A DNA stretch of 64,000 bases from Salinigranum rubrum (GTDB lineage: Archaea > Halobacteriota > Halobacteria > Halobacteriales > Haloferacaceae). Position 1 is the stretch's first letter; every line of letters starts with the position of its first letter. A program made the position numbers and the translations under genes. The stretch covers positions 2,790,001 to 2,854,000 of the forward strand of contig NZ_CP026309.1 of NCBI RefSeq assembly GCF_002906575.1, given 5' to 3'. Shown here piece after piece: positions 27,827 to 36,129 of this stretch. A model generated the notes under the pieces. It ran no database searches and had not been told where the DNA came from. It saw nothing but the letters and a program-made list of their open reading frames with translations.

Positions 27827-29589
27827 CTAATCGCCCATGCCGCCGTAGCCGAACTCGCCGTATCCCTGTGAACCTAAGGTGGCCTCAGGTGTGGGTGTCG
27901 GCGTCACGGTCGGCGTGGGGGTCGGCGTGACGACCGCCTGCGTGAACTCGATCCAGCCGAAGGTGAAGTCGCCGTCGAGCGACTCGATACGGAGGATCTG
28001 CAGCCCCTCGGCGCTGATATCGACGCCGCTGAGAGTGACGGACGTCCAGTTCTTCCATCCGTTCGTGTTCGGCACCTCGATGACGCCGAGCGCCTCACCG
28101 CCGAGCGTGACCCGAATCCGCTTTCCGCTCCGGGCCGACGAGACCCGCAGGGAGACGTCGTACGTCCCCGCGGTGACGTCGACGGTGTACTCGAGCCACT
28201 CGTCGCTCGCCGTCCATCCGATGCTGTAGTCGCCGGACGCCTCGCCGGACAGTTCGATGTCCGGACCGGCAGCGCGGTACTCCCCGAGTCGGTTCACGTC
28301 GTCGGTGTCGCTGAACGCGACGTCCTGTCCGCCCTCGTCGAAGTCTTCGGCCTGGATGCGTCCCGGAATCGCCCGTGCGGCCCCACCGTACGGCGTCTGT
28401 CCGGGTTCGACCTCGGGGACACGCGTGACGAACCGAACCCAGTTGAGGTTGAAGCCACTGCCGACAGCCTCCACGCGGAGGACGTGTTCCCCGTCCGTGC
28501 TGACCTCGAGATTCGGGAGCGTCACGGTTTGCCAGTTCTGTGACCCGCCCGTTTCGGGAACGTCGACGACGCCGAGTTCACTGCCGTCGAGGAGGACGCG
28601 CAGTTTGCGGTCGGTTCCCCACGAGGCGACGCGAGCCTCGAAGTCGTACGACCCCGCCGGAAGTGTGATCGTGTATTCGAGCCACTCCCCGTCTTTGATC
28701 CAGCCGACGTTGTAGCCGTTGTCGTCGGCCGTCCGCTCGATGTCGACCCCACCGTCCCTGTACGCGCCGCCCTGGTTCGAGTCAGTGGTGTCGTGATACG
28801 CGACGCCTTCGCCTCCCTCGTCGTACTGCTCTGCCTCGATGCGGTCCGTTCCGTCCCGCACCGTCCCGTAGTAGGGGGATTGCTCGGGTACCGGCGTGGG
28901 TGTCGGCGTCGCCGTCGGTTCGGGCGTCGGCGTCGCCGTCGGTTCGGGCGTCGGCGTCGCCGTCGGCTCAGGAGTGATGTTCTGTGCGTCCTGCACGGTG
29001 AGCGTGTACGGGCCGCTCCCGGACTGAACGTCGACGACCTGCACGAAATACGTCCCGGCTTTCGGCGCCGAATCGAGGTCGATCCGCTCTGGCTGACCCG
29101 TTCCGACGTATTTGAGGTTGAGGTAGTCGCCGTCGGAGTCGTACAGGATAAGCGCCGTGATGCCGTCGTCCTCGTCCCGGTCCAACTCGATAACGACCGT
29201 CTGGCCGGCGGCCGCCTCGAACGCGTACCAGTCGACCTCTGCCGGCGTCAGCGCCGCCGACACGGTCGACCCGAGACTGACCTTGTCCGCCGTCGCCTGT
29301 CGGTCGTTCGACTCGGACTCGCTCGTGGGGTGAGGTCCTGAACCGTGCCGGAGAACCCGCTCACGGTGAGCGACCCCTGCTGTTCGAAGACCTGATTGCC
29401 GCCGTAGCCGTAGATTCCCATCCGCGTCGCGTCCGGTACCGTGGCCCCGTTCGACTGGTTGGTTATCGCCGCTGCCGCCGCGACCGAGAGCCCGGCCATC
29501 TTCAGATACGACCGGCGACTCAACCGAACGGTATCGTCTTGGCTAGCTTGGTCTGGTTCTTCGGATTGTTCCCTTCTCATGAGGGTCAC
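27827..29589 (-). pseudogene. Tat-exported CBM6 surface protein, one frameshift
   Basis: The first frame (from 29589) has a Tat signal, SRRSYLKMAGLSVAAAAA, then MGIYGYGGNQ. It is interrupted at a four-G run (plus strand 29327-29330). The second frame resumes with PTSESESNDRQATADKVSL and runs to 27827. The restored protein has about 587 residues: Tat signal, a PPC-like domain (VDWYAFEAAAGQTVVIEL), a Thr/Pro repeat linker, two CBM6-type carbohydrate-binding modules (each with IEAEQYDEGG or IQAEDFDEGG, then GEWLEYT or DEWLEYT), a second Thr/Pro linker and a terminal GYGEFGYGGMGD. It probably binds the exported polysaccharide. The frameshift is likely artefactual. Confidence 0.75.
28902..28973 (-). 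repeat. Three tandem 24-base repeats encoding a Thr/Pro linker
   Basis: Units at 28902-28925, 28926-28949 and 28950-28973; the first two are identical and the third slightly diverged. Each encodes an eight-residue Pro-Glu-Pro-Thr-Ala-Thr-Pro-Thr type unit in the CBM6 protein. It is a linker, not a CRISPR array: there are no spacers. Confidence 0.8.
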
Positions 29590-30178
29590 GAGACGGAGAT
29601 TAAAGTTAAGCGTTCAGTTTAAAATATCAAATCAGATATCTACCTAGCTAGCATCGATAATTGAGGCATTCACGCCCTTTTGAGACAATCAAAACAGATT
29701 TTAACGACGTTGTAACGAGTCGCTTCGACGACATCGAGTCGCGTTCTCCCGGTCCCGACTCCGCCCGTCGTTTATCCGTGCCGACGACCGTTCGGCGTCG
29801 GTTCCCGCGTCGCGCGACGCCGGGAAACGAGCGCGGGAGTTCACTCACCGCGGCCGTGGCCGGTTCACCGGGAAGGACGGTCCATCATCCGGCGAAATTT
29901 GCGTGAACGCGCGTGTCACCGGAGCGGACGGGGCAGTTAACTAGTCGTTAGACTGGGGTAACTGGACTATACCGATATAGCGCGCACCCAATCGTTCAAG
30001 CACATCAAACGTTCACGATGGCAGGATACCAGATCTTGTCCAATAGACTTGCCAACGGTTAAGAGAGCAGGATTCATCCCGCCAAATGCCCCCAATACAT
30101 GCACATACATGGTTCCCTACCCGAAACCGAACGTCTCGGCCGACTCGTATCGACGGCCGTGCGGACTCACCAGCTAAT
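29590..30178. other. Divergent AT-rich intergenic region
   Basis: 589 bases between the CBM6 gene (minus) and a GT2 gene (plus). The left end is unusually AT-rich and holds the minus-strand promoter. Around 29990-30080, further AT-rich sequence could serve the GT2 gene. No convincing coding frame. Confidence 0.5.
29618..29624 (-). promoter_or_regulatory. TATA box for the CBM6 surface protein
   Basis: TTTTAAA on the minus strand lies 29-35 bases upstream of the ATG at 29589, in an otherwise AT-rich patch. Confidence 0.5.
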
Positions 30179-30934
30179 ATGACACGGGAGATCGTCTCTC
30201 CGGCGCCCACGGCCGAAACCACCTGTTCGGTCGTCGTCGGCATCCCCGCGTACAACGAGGAAGCGACCATCGAGGACATCGTCACCGAGGCGCACGCGTA
30301 CGTCGATGACGTGATCGTCGTCGACGACGGAAGCAGCGACCGAACGGCGGCGCTCGCGCGTACCGCCGGAGCGACGGTCGTCGAACACGGGCAGAACCGG
30401 GGCTACGGCTCCGCCCTCCAGACGATATTCACGGAGGCTGACGAGCGCGACGTCGACCACCTCGCGATCCTCGATGCCGACGGGCAACACGACCCGAGCG
30501 ACCTCGCCAGAATCGTCGAAGCCCAGCACTCGACCGGTGCATCGGTCGTCATCGGGAGTCGGTTCGCACCGGGGTCCGAGAGCGACGCCCCCCTGTACCG
30601 TCGCTTCGGCCTGAGCGTGATCAACACGCTCACCAACTTCGGGCTGCAGTTGGCGTACGCGACCCCGCGCATCAGTGACACACAGAGCGGCTTCCGGATC
30701 TACGACGCCGACGCGATCGCGACGATGAGCCAGTCGGAGACGCTCGGTGAGGGGATGGACGCCAGTATCGACATCCTCTTCGAGGCCGCCGAGGCCGGCC
30801 ACGAAATCGTCGAAGCCCCGATCAACATCACGTACGACGTCCAGGACGCGAACACGCACAATCCAGTGGTTCAGGGCCTCGTGCTGCTCGTGAACATTTT
30901 CTCGCGGGTGTACAACGAGCGTCGGCTGGGTTGA
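30179..30934 (+). CDS. Glycosyltransferase family 2, dolichyl-phosphate-sugar synthase-like
   Basis: 251 residues from the ATG at 30179. Core motifs are VVGIPAYNEEATIEDIV, VIVVDDGSSDRT, GYGSALQTIF and LAILDADGQHDPSDLA (DAD metal site), then DTQSGFRIYD. This order is characteristic of DPM1/AglJ-type enzymes that charge dolichyl phosphate with a sugar. It would supply either the first sugar of the lipid-linked glycan or a lipid-sugar donor for the GT-C proteins in the window. Start choice: the sequence before 30179 is basic and non-conserved. Confidence 0.87.
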   Translation: MTREIVSPAPTAETTCSVVVGIPAYNEEATIEDIVTEAHAYVDDVIVVDDGSSDRTAALARTAGATVVEHGQNRGYGSALQTIFTEADERDVDHLAILDADGQHDPSDLARIVEAQHSTGASVVIGSRFAPGSESDAPLYRRFGLSVINTLTNFGLQLAYATPRISDTQSGFRIYDADAIATMSQSETLGEGMDASIDILFEAAEAGHEIVEAPINITYDVQDANTHNPVVQGLVLLVNIFSRVYNERRLG

Positions 30935-31085
30935 TCGCCCCAGTTCGTCGAGCGAGGTGAGTCCGACGGGAGGGCGACCGACGTGAACAGCCGTCGAACG
31001 GTCTCAGAGACGTGTGACGTTCGTTCGGAGTGGAGACTGCGTGCGACGAACGCTCGGCCGACACGAGAACGACCGGACTGTGACC

Positions 31086-31385
31086 CTAACCCTGGACGAC
31101 GGCCATGATGCGCTGAAAGACGATGTACCCGAACACGAGGAGGGCGGGGACCGTGACCAACCGGAACAGCGACCACCACCGTCGGCTCGTCTGCGGGGGC
31201 GCAAACAGGAACCCGATGACGAGAAAGCCGATAAACGAGACGGTGAAGTAGAGTTCGACGGTGTAGGCGCCGATGAACACGAGCAGTCCGTACGCGATTC
31301 CCAGCCACACCGCTACGACGACAGGAACCAACTGCCCTCGGGTGAGACTCATTCCGTCGGATTCGGCTGTGTCCCAATCGACCAT
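31086..31385 (-). CDS. Small three-helix membrane protein
   Basis: 99 residues from the ATG at 31385 (MVDWDTAESDG), with three hydrophobic helices: LVPVVVAVWLGIAYGLLVF, LYFTVSFIGFLVIGFLF and LVTVPALLVFGYIVF. No family is recognised. It is convergent with the GT2 gene. Possibly an accessory membrane subunit of the glycan locus. Codon usage is typical of the neighbours. Confidence 0.6.
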   Translation of the reverse strand: MVDWDTAESDGMSLTRGQLVPVVVAVWLGIAYGLLVFIGAYTVELYFTVSFIGFLVIGFLFAPPQTSRRWWSLFRLVTVPALLVFGYIVFQRIMAVVQG

Positions 31386-31601
31386 CGTATCAGTTCCACG
31401 TGTTAGCACCGGTACGTTCCGGGTGCGTATTTATCCTGTGTATTCGTCCCGCGGAGCGGACGACGGTTCCGAGCAGCGACTCCCCCGTCTGACGAGACGC
31501 CACCCGTCGCGCCAGCGATCGATAGTCACACGGGGCAAGCGGGTCGCACACGCTATCGAGGCGGGCGATTTATTATCCGGTAGGCGGACGGAAGGGACAG
31601 A

Positions 31602-32777
31602 ATGCGCTTTCGGCACGAGCGAATCGACTCACATCCGCCCTGTGATCACCTCGGGTTCTGTCTGACGACAGACCTCACCGGAAGCGGTCGTCCGGACGTC
31701 ATCGTCGGCGGGCACGGCCCGTTCGGACGAGAGCCCATCACCTCCGACGACCCGCCGCTTCGACGGCTCCGTTCGCTGATCGAACGGCGCTTCCGTGCGG
31801 TCCACGAGACACAGACCAAGCTCTTCTGGTACGAGAATCCCGGGTGGGAACGGCACGTAATCTCACCCGACCCGACGCTCAAACTCGACGTCGCCGGGAC
31901 CCTCCACGACGTCTCCGGCAACGGCCGCCTCGACATCGTCGCCGGGGAGGGACTCAACGACCACGACATCTACTGGTTCGAACAGCCCACGGACCCCAGA
32001 GCGGAGTGGTCGAAACACCACGTCACGAGCCGGTTCGAGAAGTATCACGACGTCGCGTTCGGCGACGTCGACGGCGACGGGGACGCCGAGTTGGTCGGGT
32101 TGTCACAGGAGAGCGAGACGGTGTTTTACTACGACGTCCCCGACGACCCGTTCCAGGAACCGTGGCCCGATTCGCATCTCACCGTCGTCGACGACGACAT
32201 CCGCGTCGAGGGGCTGGCGATCGTCGACGTCGACGACGACGGGCGAAACGAGATCCTCGCCGGGACGCAGATCTATCACCAGCCCTCGTCGGCCGGTCAG
32301 GAGTGGACGCGCGAGGCGGTTGCGACGGGCTGGGACGACAACCGGGTCGCGGTCGCCGACCTCGACGGCGACGGAGAGCTCGAACTCGTCTACTCCGAGG
32401 GGGACTCGCCGGCGCTCGGCTCCCGCCTGGGACGCGTCGCCTGGTTCGACCGAGACGGCGACGACTGGACCGGGACGTTCCTCCACGAGGAGCTCGTCAA
32501 CCCACACTCGCTTCAGGTCGGCGACTTCACCGGCTCCGGTTCCGTCGACATCTACGTGGCCGAGATGGGTATCAGCGACAACGAGAACCCGACACACTAC
32601 CTCTTCGTGAACGACGGAGAGTGTCAGTTCGAAGAGCGGGTCGTCGCCGACGGCGTCGCCACCCACGAGGCCAAGGCCGTCGATATGAACGACGACGGTC
32701 GGTTGGACGTCGCCGGGAAGTCGTACGGTCCGACCCTCCAGACCGCCCACGTGGACGTCTGGTACAACGAACCCTAA
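31602..32777 (+). CDS. FG-GAP/VCBS-repeat beta-propeller protein
   Basis: 391 residues made of repeated blades with calcium-binding Asp-rich loops of FG-GAP/VCBS type: DLTGSGRPDVIVGG, DVSGNGRLDIVAGE, DVDGDGDAELVGL, DVDDDGRNEILAG, DLDGDGELELVYSE, DFTGSGSVDIYVAE and DMNDDGRLDVAGK. Seven such loops suggest a seven-bladed propeller. There is no signal peptide or membrane helix from the ATG at 31602, which is unusual for a family that is normally extracellular. Sequence between blades contains Trp/Tyr-rich strands (KLFWYENPGWERH). Ligand unknown; it may act on glycan. Confidence 0.8.
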   Translation: MRFRHERIDSHPPCDHLGFCLTTDLTGSGRPDVIVGGHGPFGREPITSDDPPLRRLRSLIERRFRAVHETQTKLFWYENPGWERHVISPDPTLKLDVAGTLHDVSGNGRLDIVAGEGLNDHDIYWFEQPTDPRAEWSKHHVTSRFEKYHDVAFGDVDGDGDAELVGLSQESETVFYYDVPDDPFQEPWPDSHLTVVDDDIRVEGLAIVDVDDDGRNEILAGTQIYHQPSSAGQEWTREAVATGWDDNRVAVADLDGDGELELVYSEGDSPALGSRLGRVAWFDRDGDDWTGTFLHEELVNPHSLQVGDFTGSGSVDIYVAEMGISDNENPTHYLFVNDGECQFEERVVADGVATHEAKAVDMNDDGRLDVAGKSYGPTLQTAHVDVWYNEP

Positions 32778-32799
32778 CCGGGAGCGGACGCGGGGACGG

Positions 32800-33228
32800 T
32801 TGACCCCGGTCGGACTCGAACTCGGAGGCGGGGTGGTAGCCGCGCTGGACGGAGAAACGAGGGACATCGTCGAGTACCCCATCCCGTCTCCACCGCCAGG
32901 GTCGATTCCAGACGTGTTCCGAAGGGTCGACGACCCGCTGTTCTCCGTCTCGGTCGACGAACTCTACGACGCTCCGTCAGTACGGGAGTGGCTTCGGACA
33001 CAGCCACAACGACACGATATCTGGGGCGGACATCCCGATGGCGACAGCCCCGTACACTATCGCTCCTCCGACCTCAGCGGGTTCGACTGGGTCGTCTTCG
33101 TCGACGAGACGTCGCCGCTATCGCTCGGAGAAAGCGCTCGAACGGAGCCGTCTCCGCGGAGAACGCGTCTGAGAATACGCGTCTTCGGTGAGCCCGTCCG
33201 TCTCTCAGGGGTACCGCTGTCGGAGTGA
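32800..33228 (+). CDS. Hypothetical protein, TTG start
   Basis: 142 codons from a TTG 22 bases after the propeller gene; codon use looks coding for most of the length. Segments such as DIWGGHPDGDSPVHYRSSDL and FDWVVFVDETSPLSL look like folded protein. The last 35 residues are Arg/Ser-rich and may be out of the original frame. No family is recognised. It could be a decayed remnant at the edge of the transport island. Confidence 0.4.
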   Translation: MTPVGLELGGGVVAALDGETRDIVEYPIPSPPPGSIPDVFRRVDDPLFSVSVDELYDAPSVREWLRTQPQRHDIWGGHPDGDSPVHYRSSDLSGFDWVVFVDETSPLSLGESARTEPSPRRTRLRIRVFGEPVRLSGVPLSE

Positions 33229-33246
33229 CGACTCGACTCGTTCACC

Positions 33247-33299
33247 CGTTCTCCTCCCGAGATAATAAATATCTAATTCATAATCATAGCCTTTATTAT
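33247..33299 (+). promoter_or_regulatory. Promoter and putative operator of the ssuABC-like operon
   Basis: The block CGTTCTC at 33247 is followed by CCCGAGATAATAAATATCT (33256-33274), which contains the palindrome AGATA-N5-TATCT. A TTTATTAT box follows at 33292-33299, 26-33 bases before the ATG at 33325. Nearly the same arrangement occurs at 36045-36101 before cbiM, so the block is likely a binding site for a shared regulator. Confidence 0.55.
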
Positions 33300-33324
33300 T
33301 TTGTTGTATAGAATTAATAATCAG

Positions 33325-34356
33325 ATGACGCCCCTCACTCGACGGAAGGCGCTCCACAGTGCCGGCGCGAGCATGGTCGCGGTTGCAGGTATCGCCGGTT
33401 GTCTCGGTCGGAGCGAGGGTGGAACGCTCGACGCCCTCTCTGTCGCGTACGTGCCGATCTATCCGAACATGCAACACTACGTAATGGCCGAGGAGGGCTA
33501 CTACGACGAGGTCCCGGCCGACGTCACGTTCGAACGCTTCAGTTCCGGCCCGAGTGTCGTGAAGGCGTTTGCCAGCGGCGACGTGGACGTCGCCCTGTTC
33601 GGCATCACCCCGGCGATGGTGCTCGTCGACAAGGGAACCCGGGCCGGAATCCTCGCAGCGAACTCCCGGAACGGCTTCAAAATCATGGCGACGGCCGAAA
33701 TCGCCGACCTGTTCGAAGAAGAAGGCCCGGCCACCTTCGCGCGGTTCGAACACGCCGAGGGGCGCAAGATCCGATTCGGGGCCCCACCGGACGGAAGCGT
33801 CCCTGACATCGTCCTCCGGTACTGGGTCCAGGAGGCCCTCGGCGTCGGCGAGATGGAGTCCGTCATCGCCAAGTCGACGGTCCCGCCAGCGAAGGCAGTC
33901 CAGACCATTCAGTCCGGGGACATCGACGCGACGGTCGTGCAAGAGCCCTTCGCGACGATCATCGGCCAGGACGACGCGTTCGATGAACTCGCGTGGTCCG
34001 GCAGCGTCCTCGAAGATCATCCCGTCACGGTGCTGTTCGCGAACCAGCGGGTGATCGACGCCAGCGAGGTCGCCCAATCGCTGGTCGAACAGCACGTCGC
34101 GGCGACCGAGTTCACGACCGAATCGCCGGACATCGCTGCCAGCCACGCCGCGTCCGTGATCGGTGCCGGGGTGAACGAGGACCTCGCTGCGGCGGCGATG
34201 CAGTCCCGCGCCGCCGATTTCCTCTCCAATCCGCACACCGTCACCGACCAGGCAGCGACGATGGGCGAGTTCGTCGCGAGCGTCGGCAACATCGACGAGC
34301 CAGTCCCGACGGAGGACCTGTTCGCCGTCGAGGCCTACGACGCGCTCCAGTCATGA
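33325..34356 (+). CDS. ABC importer substrate-binding lipoprotein, NMT1/SsuA-type
   Basis: 343 residues from the ATG at 33325, with a Tat lipoprotein signal (TRRKALHSAGASMVAVAGIAGC). The mature part follows the SsuA/TauA/NMT1 periplasmic-binding fold: LSVAYVPIYPNMQHYVMAEE at the start, DVDVALFGITPAMVLVDKG in the first lobe and DIDATVVQEPFATII in the second. This class binds sulfonates, taurine, nitrate, pyrimidine precursors or riboflavin-like compounds; the actual ligand cannot be read from the sequence. Its stop overlaps the permease start in ATGA. It is followed by a CbiMNQO transporter that shares its promoter module. Confidence 0.83.
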   Translation: MTPLTRRKALHSAGASMVAVAGIAGCLGRSEGGTLDALSVAYVPIYPNMQHYVMAEEGYYDEVPADVTFERFSSGPSVVKAFASGDVDVALFGITPAMVLVDKGTRAGILAANSRNGFKIMATAEIADLFEEEGPATFARFEHAEGRKIRFGAPPDGSVPDIVLRYWVQEALGVGEMESVIAKSTVPPAKAVQTIQSGDIDATVVQEPFATIIGQDDAFDELAWSGSVLEDHPVTVLFANQRVIDASEVAQSLVEQHVAATEFTTESPDIAASHAASVIGAGVNEDLAAAAMQSRAADFLSNPHTVTDQAATMGEFVASVGNIDEPVPTEDLFAVEAYDALQS

Positions 34357-35195
34357 GTCTCAGGACGGGTGTCAGCACCGAGACGACCGAGCCCACCCGG
34401 TTCGAGAGCGAACTCCGTCGACATCTCCGGGGGCTCGGCGGCCTCGGCATCTTTCTCGCCGTCTGGTGGGTCGGCGCGGCGACGACCCAGCCGTCGTACC
34501 TCGTGCCGGGGCCGCTCGACTCGACCCGGGCGTTCCTCGAACTGTTCGCGACCTCGACCTCCGTCGTCGTGCCCGTCGTGCGTGCCGAGGTCGTCCTCCC
34601 GACTGGGCTCGCACACCTCGCACAGACGCTGTTTCACTACGTTCCCGGGTTGCTCCTCGGGGCGACTGCCGGGATCGGTCTCGGACTGGCGACGGGTTGG
34701 AACGAGACCCTCGACGACTGGATACAGCCGCTCGTTCGGGTGCTTCGCCCGATTCCCCCGCTGGCGTGGATCGTCTTCGCCATCGTGTGGTTCGGGATTC
34801 ACCACACCGGCGCGGCGTTCATCGTCTTCGTCGGGGCGTTCTGGATCAACTTCTACGGCGCCTACGGAGGGGTGGAAGGCGTCTCGGGCGAGTTGACGGA
34901 CGCCGCCTCGACGCTCGGCGTCGAGCGTGACCTCTCGATGCTACGACTCGTCGCGCTGCCGAGCGCCGCGCCTCAGGTGTTGACCGGGTTCCGGACGAGC
35001 ATCGGTCGCTGCTGGATGATCGTCGTCGGGGCCGAACTGTTCGGCGCGCCCGGCGTCGGCTACGAAATCGTCAACGCCTCGAACAACCTCGCGATGGCGA
35101 CCAGCGTCGCCTACATGTTTCTCATCAGCCTCGCCTTCCTGTGTATGGACGTCGGCTTTCGACTCGTCGAGCGGAGGGTTCTCGCGTGGCGCTGA
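34353..35195 (+). CDS. ABC importer permease, SsuC-like
   Basis: 280 residues from the ATG at 34353, overlapping the binding-protein stop by four bases. Six hydrophobic helices are present, with the permease EAA-type loop DAASTLGVERDLSMLRLVALPSA, which couples to the ATPase. PLVRVLRPIPPLAWIVF is a strongly conserved family signature of SsuC/TauC. It forms the import channel with the ATPase encoded downstream, whose GTG start lies inside this gene's last codons. Confidence 0.85.
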   Translation: MSLRTGVSTETTEPTRFESELRRHLRGLGGLGIFLAVWWVGAATTQPSYLVPGPLDSTRAFLELFATSTSVVVPVVRAEVVLPTGLAHLAQTLFHYVPGLLLGATAGIGLGLATGWNETLDDWIQPLVRVLRPIPPLAWIVFAIVWFGIHHTGAAFIVFVGAFWINFYGAYGGVEGVSGELTDAASTLGVERDLSMLRLVALPSAAPQVLTGFRTSIGRCWMIVVGAELFGAPGVGYEIVNASNNLAMATSVAYMFLISLAFLCMDVGFRLVERRVLAWR

Positions 35196-35973
35196 GTCGC
35201 GCCTCCGCGTCCGAACGGGAGGCCGGCGGGGAGATCACCGTCCGGAACGTCAGTAAAACGTACGACTCGACGCAGGCGCTCGCAGACGTCTCGTTTTCCG
35301 TGGCGAAAGGCGAGTTCTGCTGCGTCGTCGGCCCGTCTGGCTGTGGAAAGACCACGCTGCTGCGGACGATTGCTGGGCTCGAAACGCCCGATAGCGGGTC
35401 AGTGCTCGTCGGCGAGGACCCGGTCACCGGTCCCGGTCTCGACCGGGGGATGGTGTTTCAGGAGTACGCGCTGTTCCCGTGGCGGACCGTGCGCGGCAAC
35501 GTCCGGTTCGGCCTTGATCGGCCCGCGTGTGACTGTCCGGACTGCGAGGCGCGAGTCCGAGAACTGATCGACCTCGTCGGGCTCGACGGGTTCGAGCGCG
35601 CGTACCCGAAGGAACTGTCGGGGGGATGAAACAGCGCGTCGGGATCGCCCGCGCGCTCGCCGTCGATCCGGCGATCCTGCTGATGGACGAACCGTTCGGG
35701 AGTGTCGACGCCCGTACTCGGGACCGGCTACACGGCGAACTGCTCGACATCTGGTCACAGACGGCTCAAACCGTCCTGTTCGTCACCCACGACATCGACG
35801 AGGCGGTAACGCTGGCTGATCGGGTCATCGTCATGGACGCCGACCCCGGCACCGTCCACTCGACCGTCTCCATCGACCTAGCGCGCCCGCGCGAACGGAC
35901 GGCTCACGACTTCGTCGACTACGTCGCACGGATCAGGGACCACCTCGGAGGTCCACGTAGCACAGGCTGCTGA
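35186..35973 (+). pseudogene. ABC importer ATPase, SsuB-like, one frameshift
   Basis: It starts at GTG 35186, ten bases inside the permease gene. The first frame carries Walker A VGPSGCGKTT, Q-loop MVFQEYALFPW and an unusual CDCPDC cysteine cluster, then reaches the signature LSGG and stops. The other frame continues MKQRVGIARALAVDP, Walker B LLMDEPFGS and the switch FVTHDIDEA. The break is at six G (35620-35625); one more G gives LSGGMKQR and a normal 262-residue SsuB. If the break is real, the importer has no ATPase. A sequencing error in the G run is more likely, because everything after it is conserved. Confidence 0.8.
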
Positions 35974-36044
35974 TGTTGCCAGCTCTACGTAACGAATAGC
36001 TGCGGAAGCGTTGGAGGTACGGCCGACTCGTTATCAACTGTATT

Positions 36045-36101
36045 CGTTCTCACCCCGAATAATTATTATCTGTATCCATCTAACAATGGCAAATTTATTA
36101 T
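36045..36101 (+). promoter_or_regulatory. Promoter and putative operator of the cbiMNQO operon
   Basis: CGTTCTC at 36045 is followed by CCCGAATAATTATTATCT (36054-36071), containing AATAATTATT, and then TTTATTAT at 36094-36101, 29-36 bases before the ATG at 36130. Compared with 33247-33299, the CGTTCTC..CCCGA block matches at 12 of 14 positions. With one gap, ATAATTATTATCT and ATAATAAATATCT match at 11 of 13. Confidence 0.55.
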
Positions 36102-36129
36102 ATTCGACGGATGAATTAGTAACATAGAT

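Noticed and set aside
35600-35640. Programmed ribosomal frameshifting in the SsuB-like gene
   Set aside because: No stimulatory structure or slippery heptamer of known type is evident, and six other sites in unrelated genes show the same single-base loss, which points to a common artefact.
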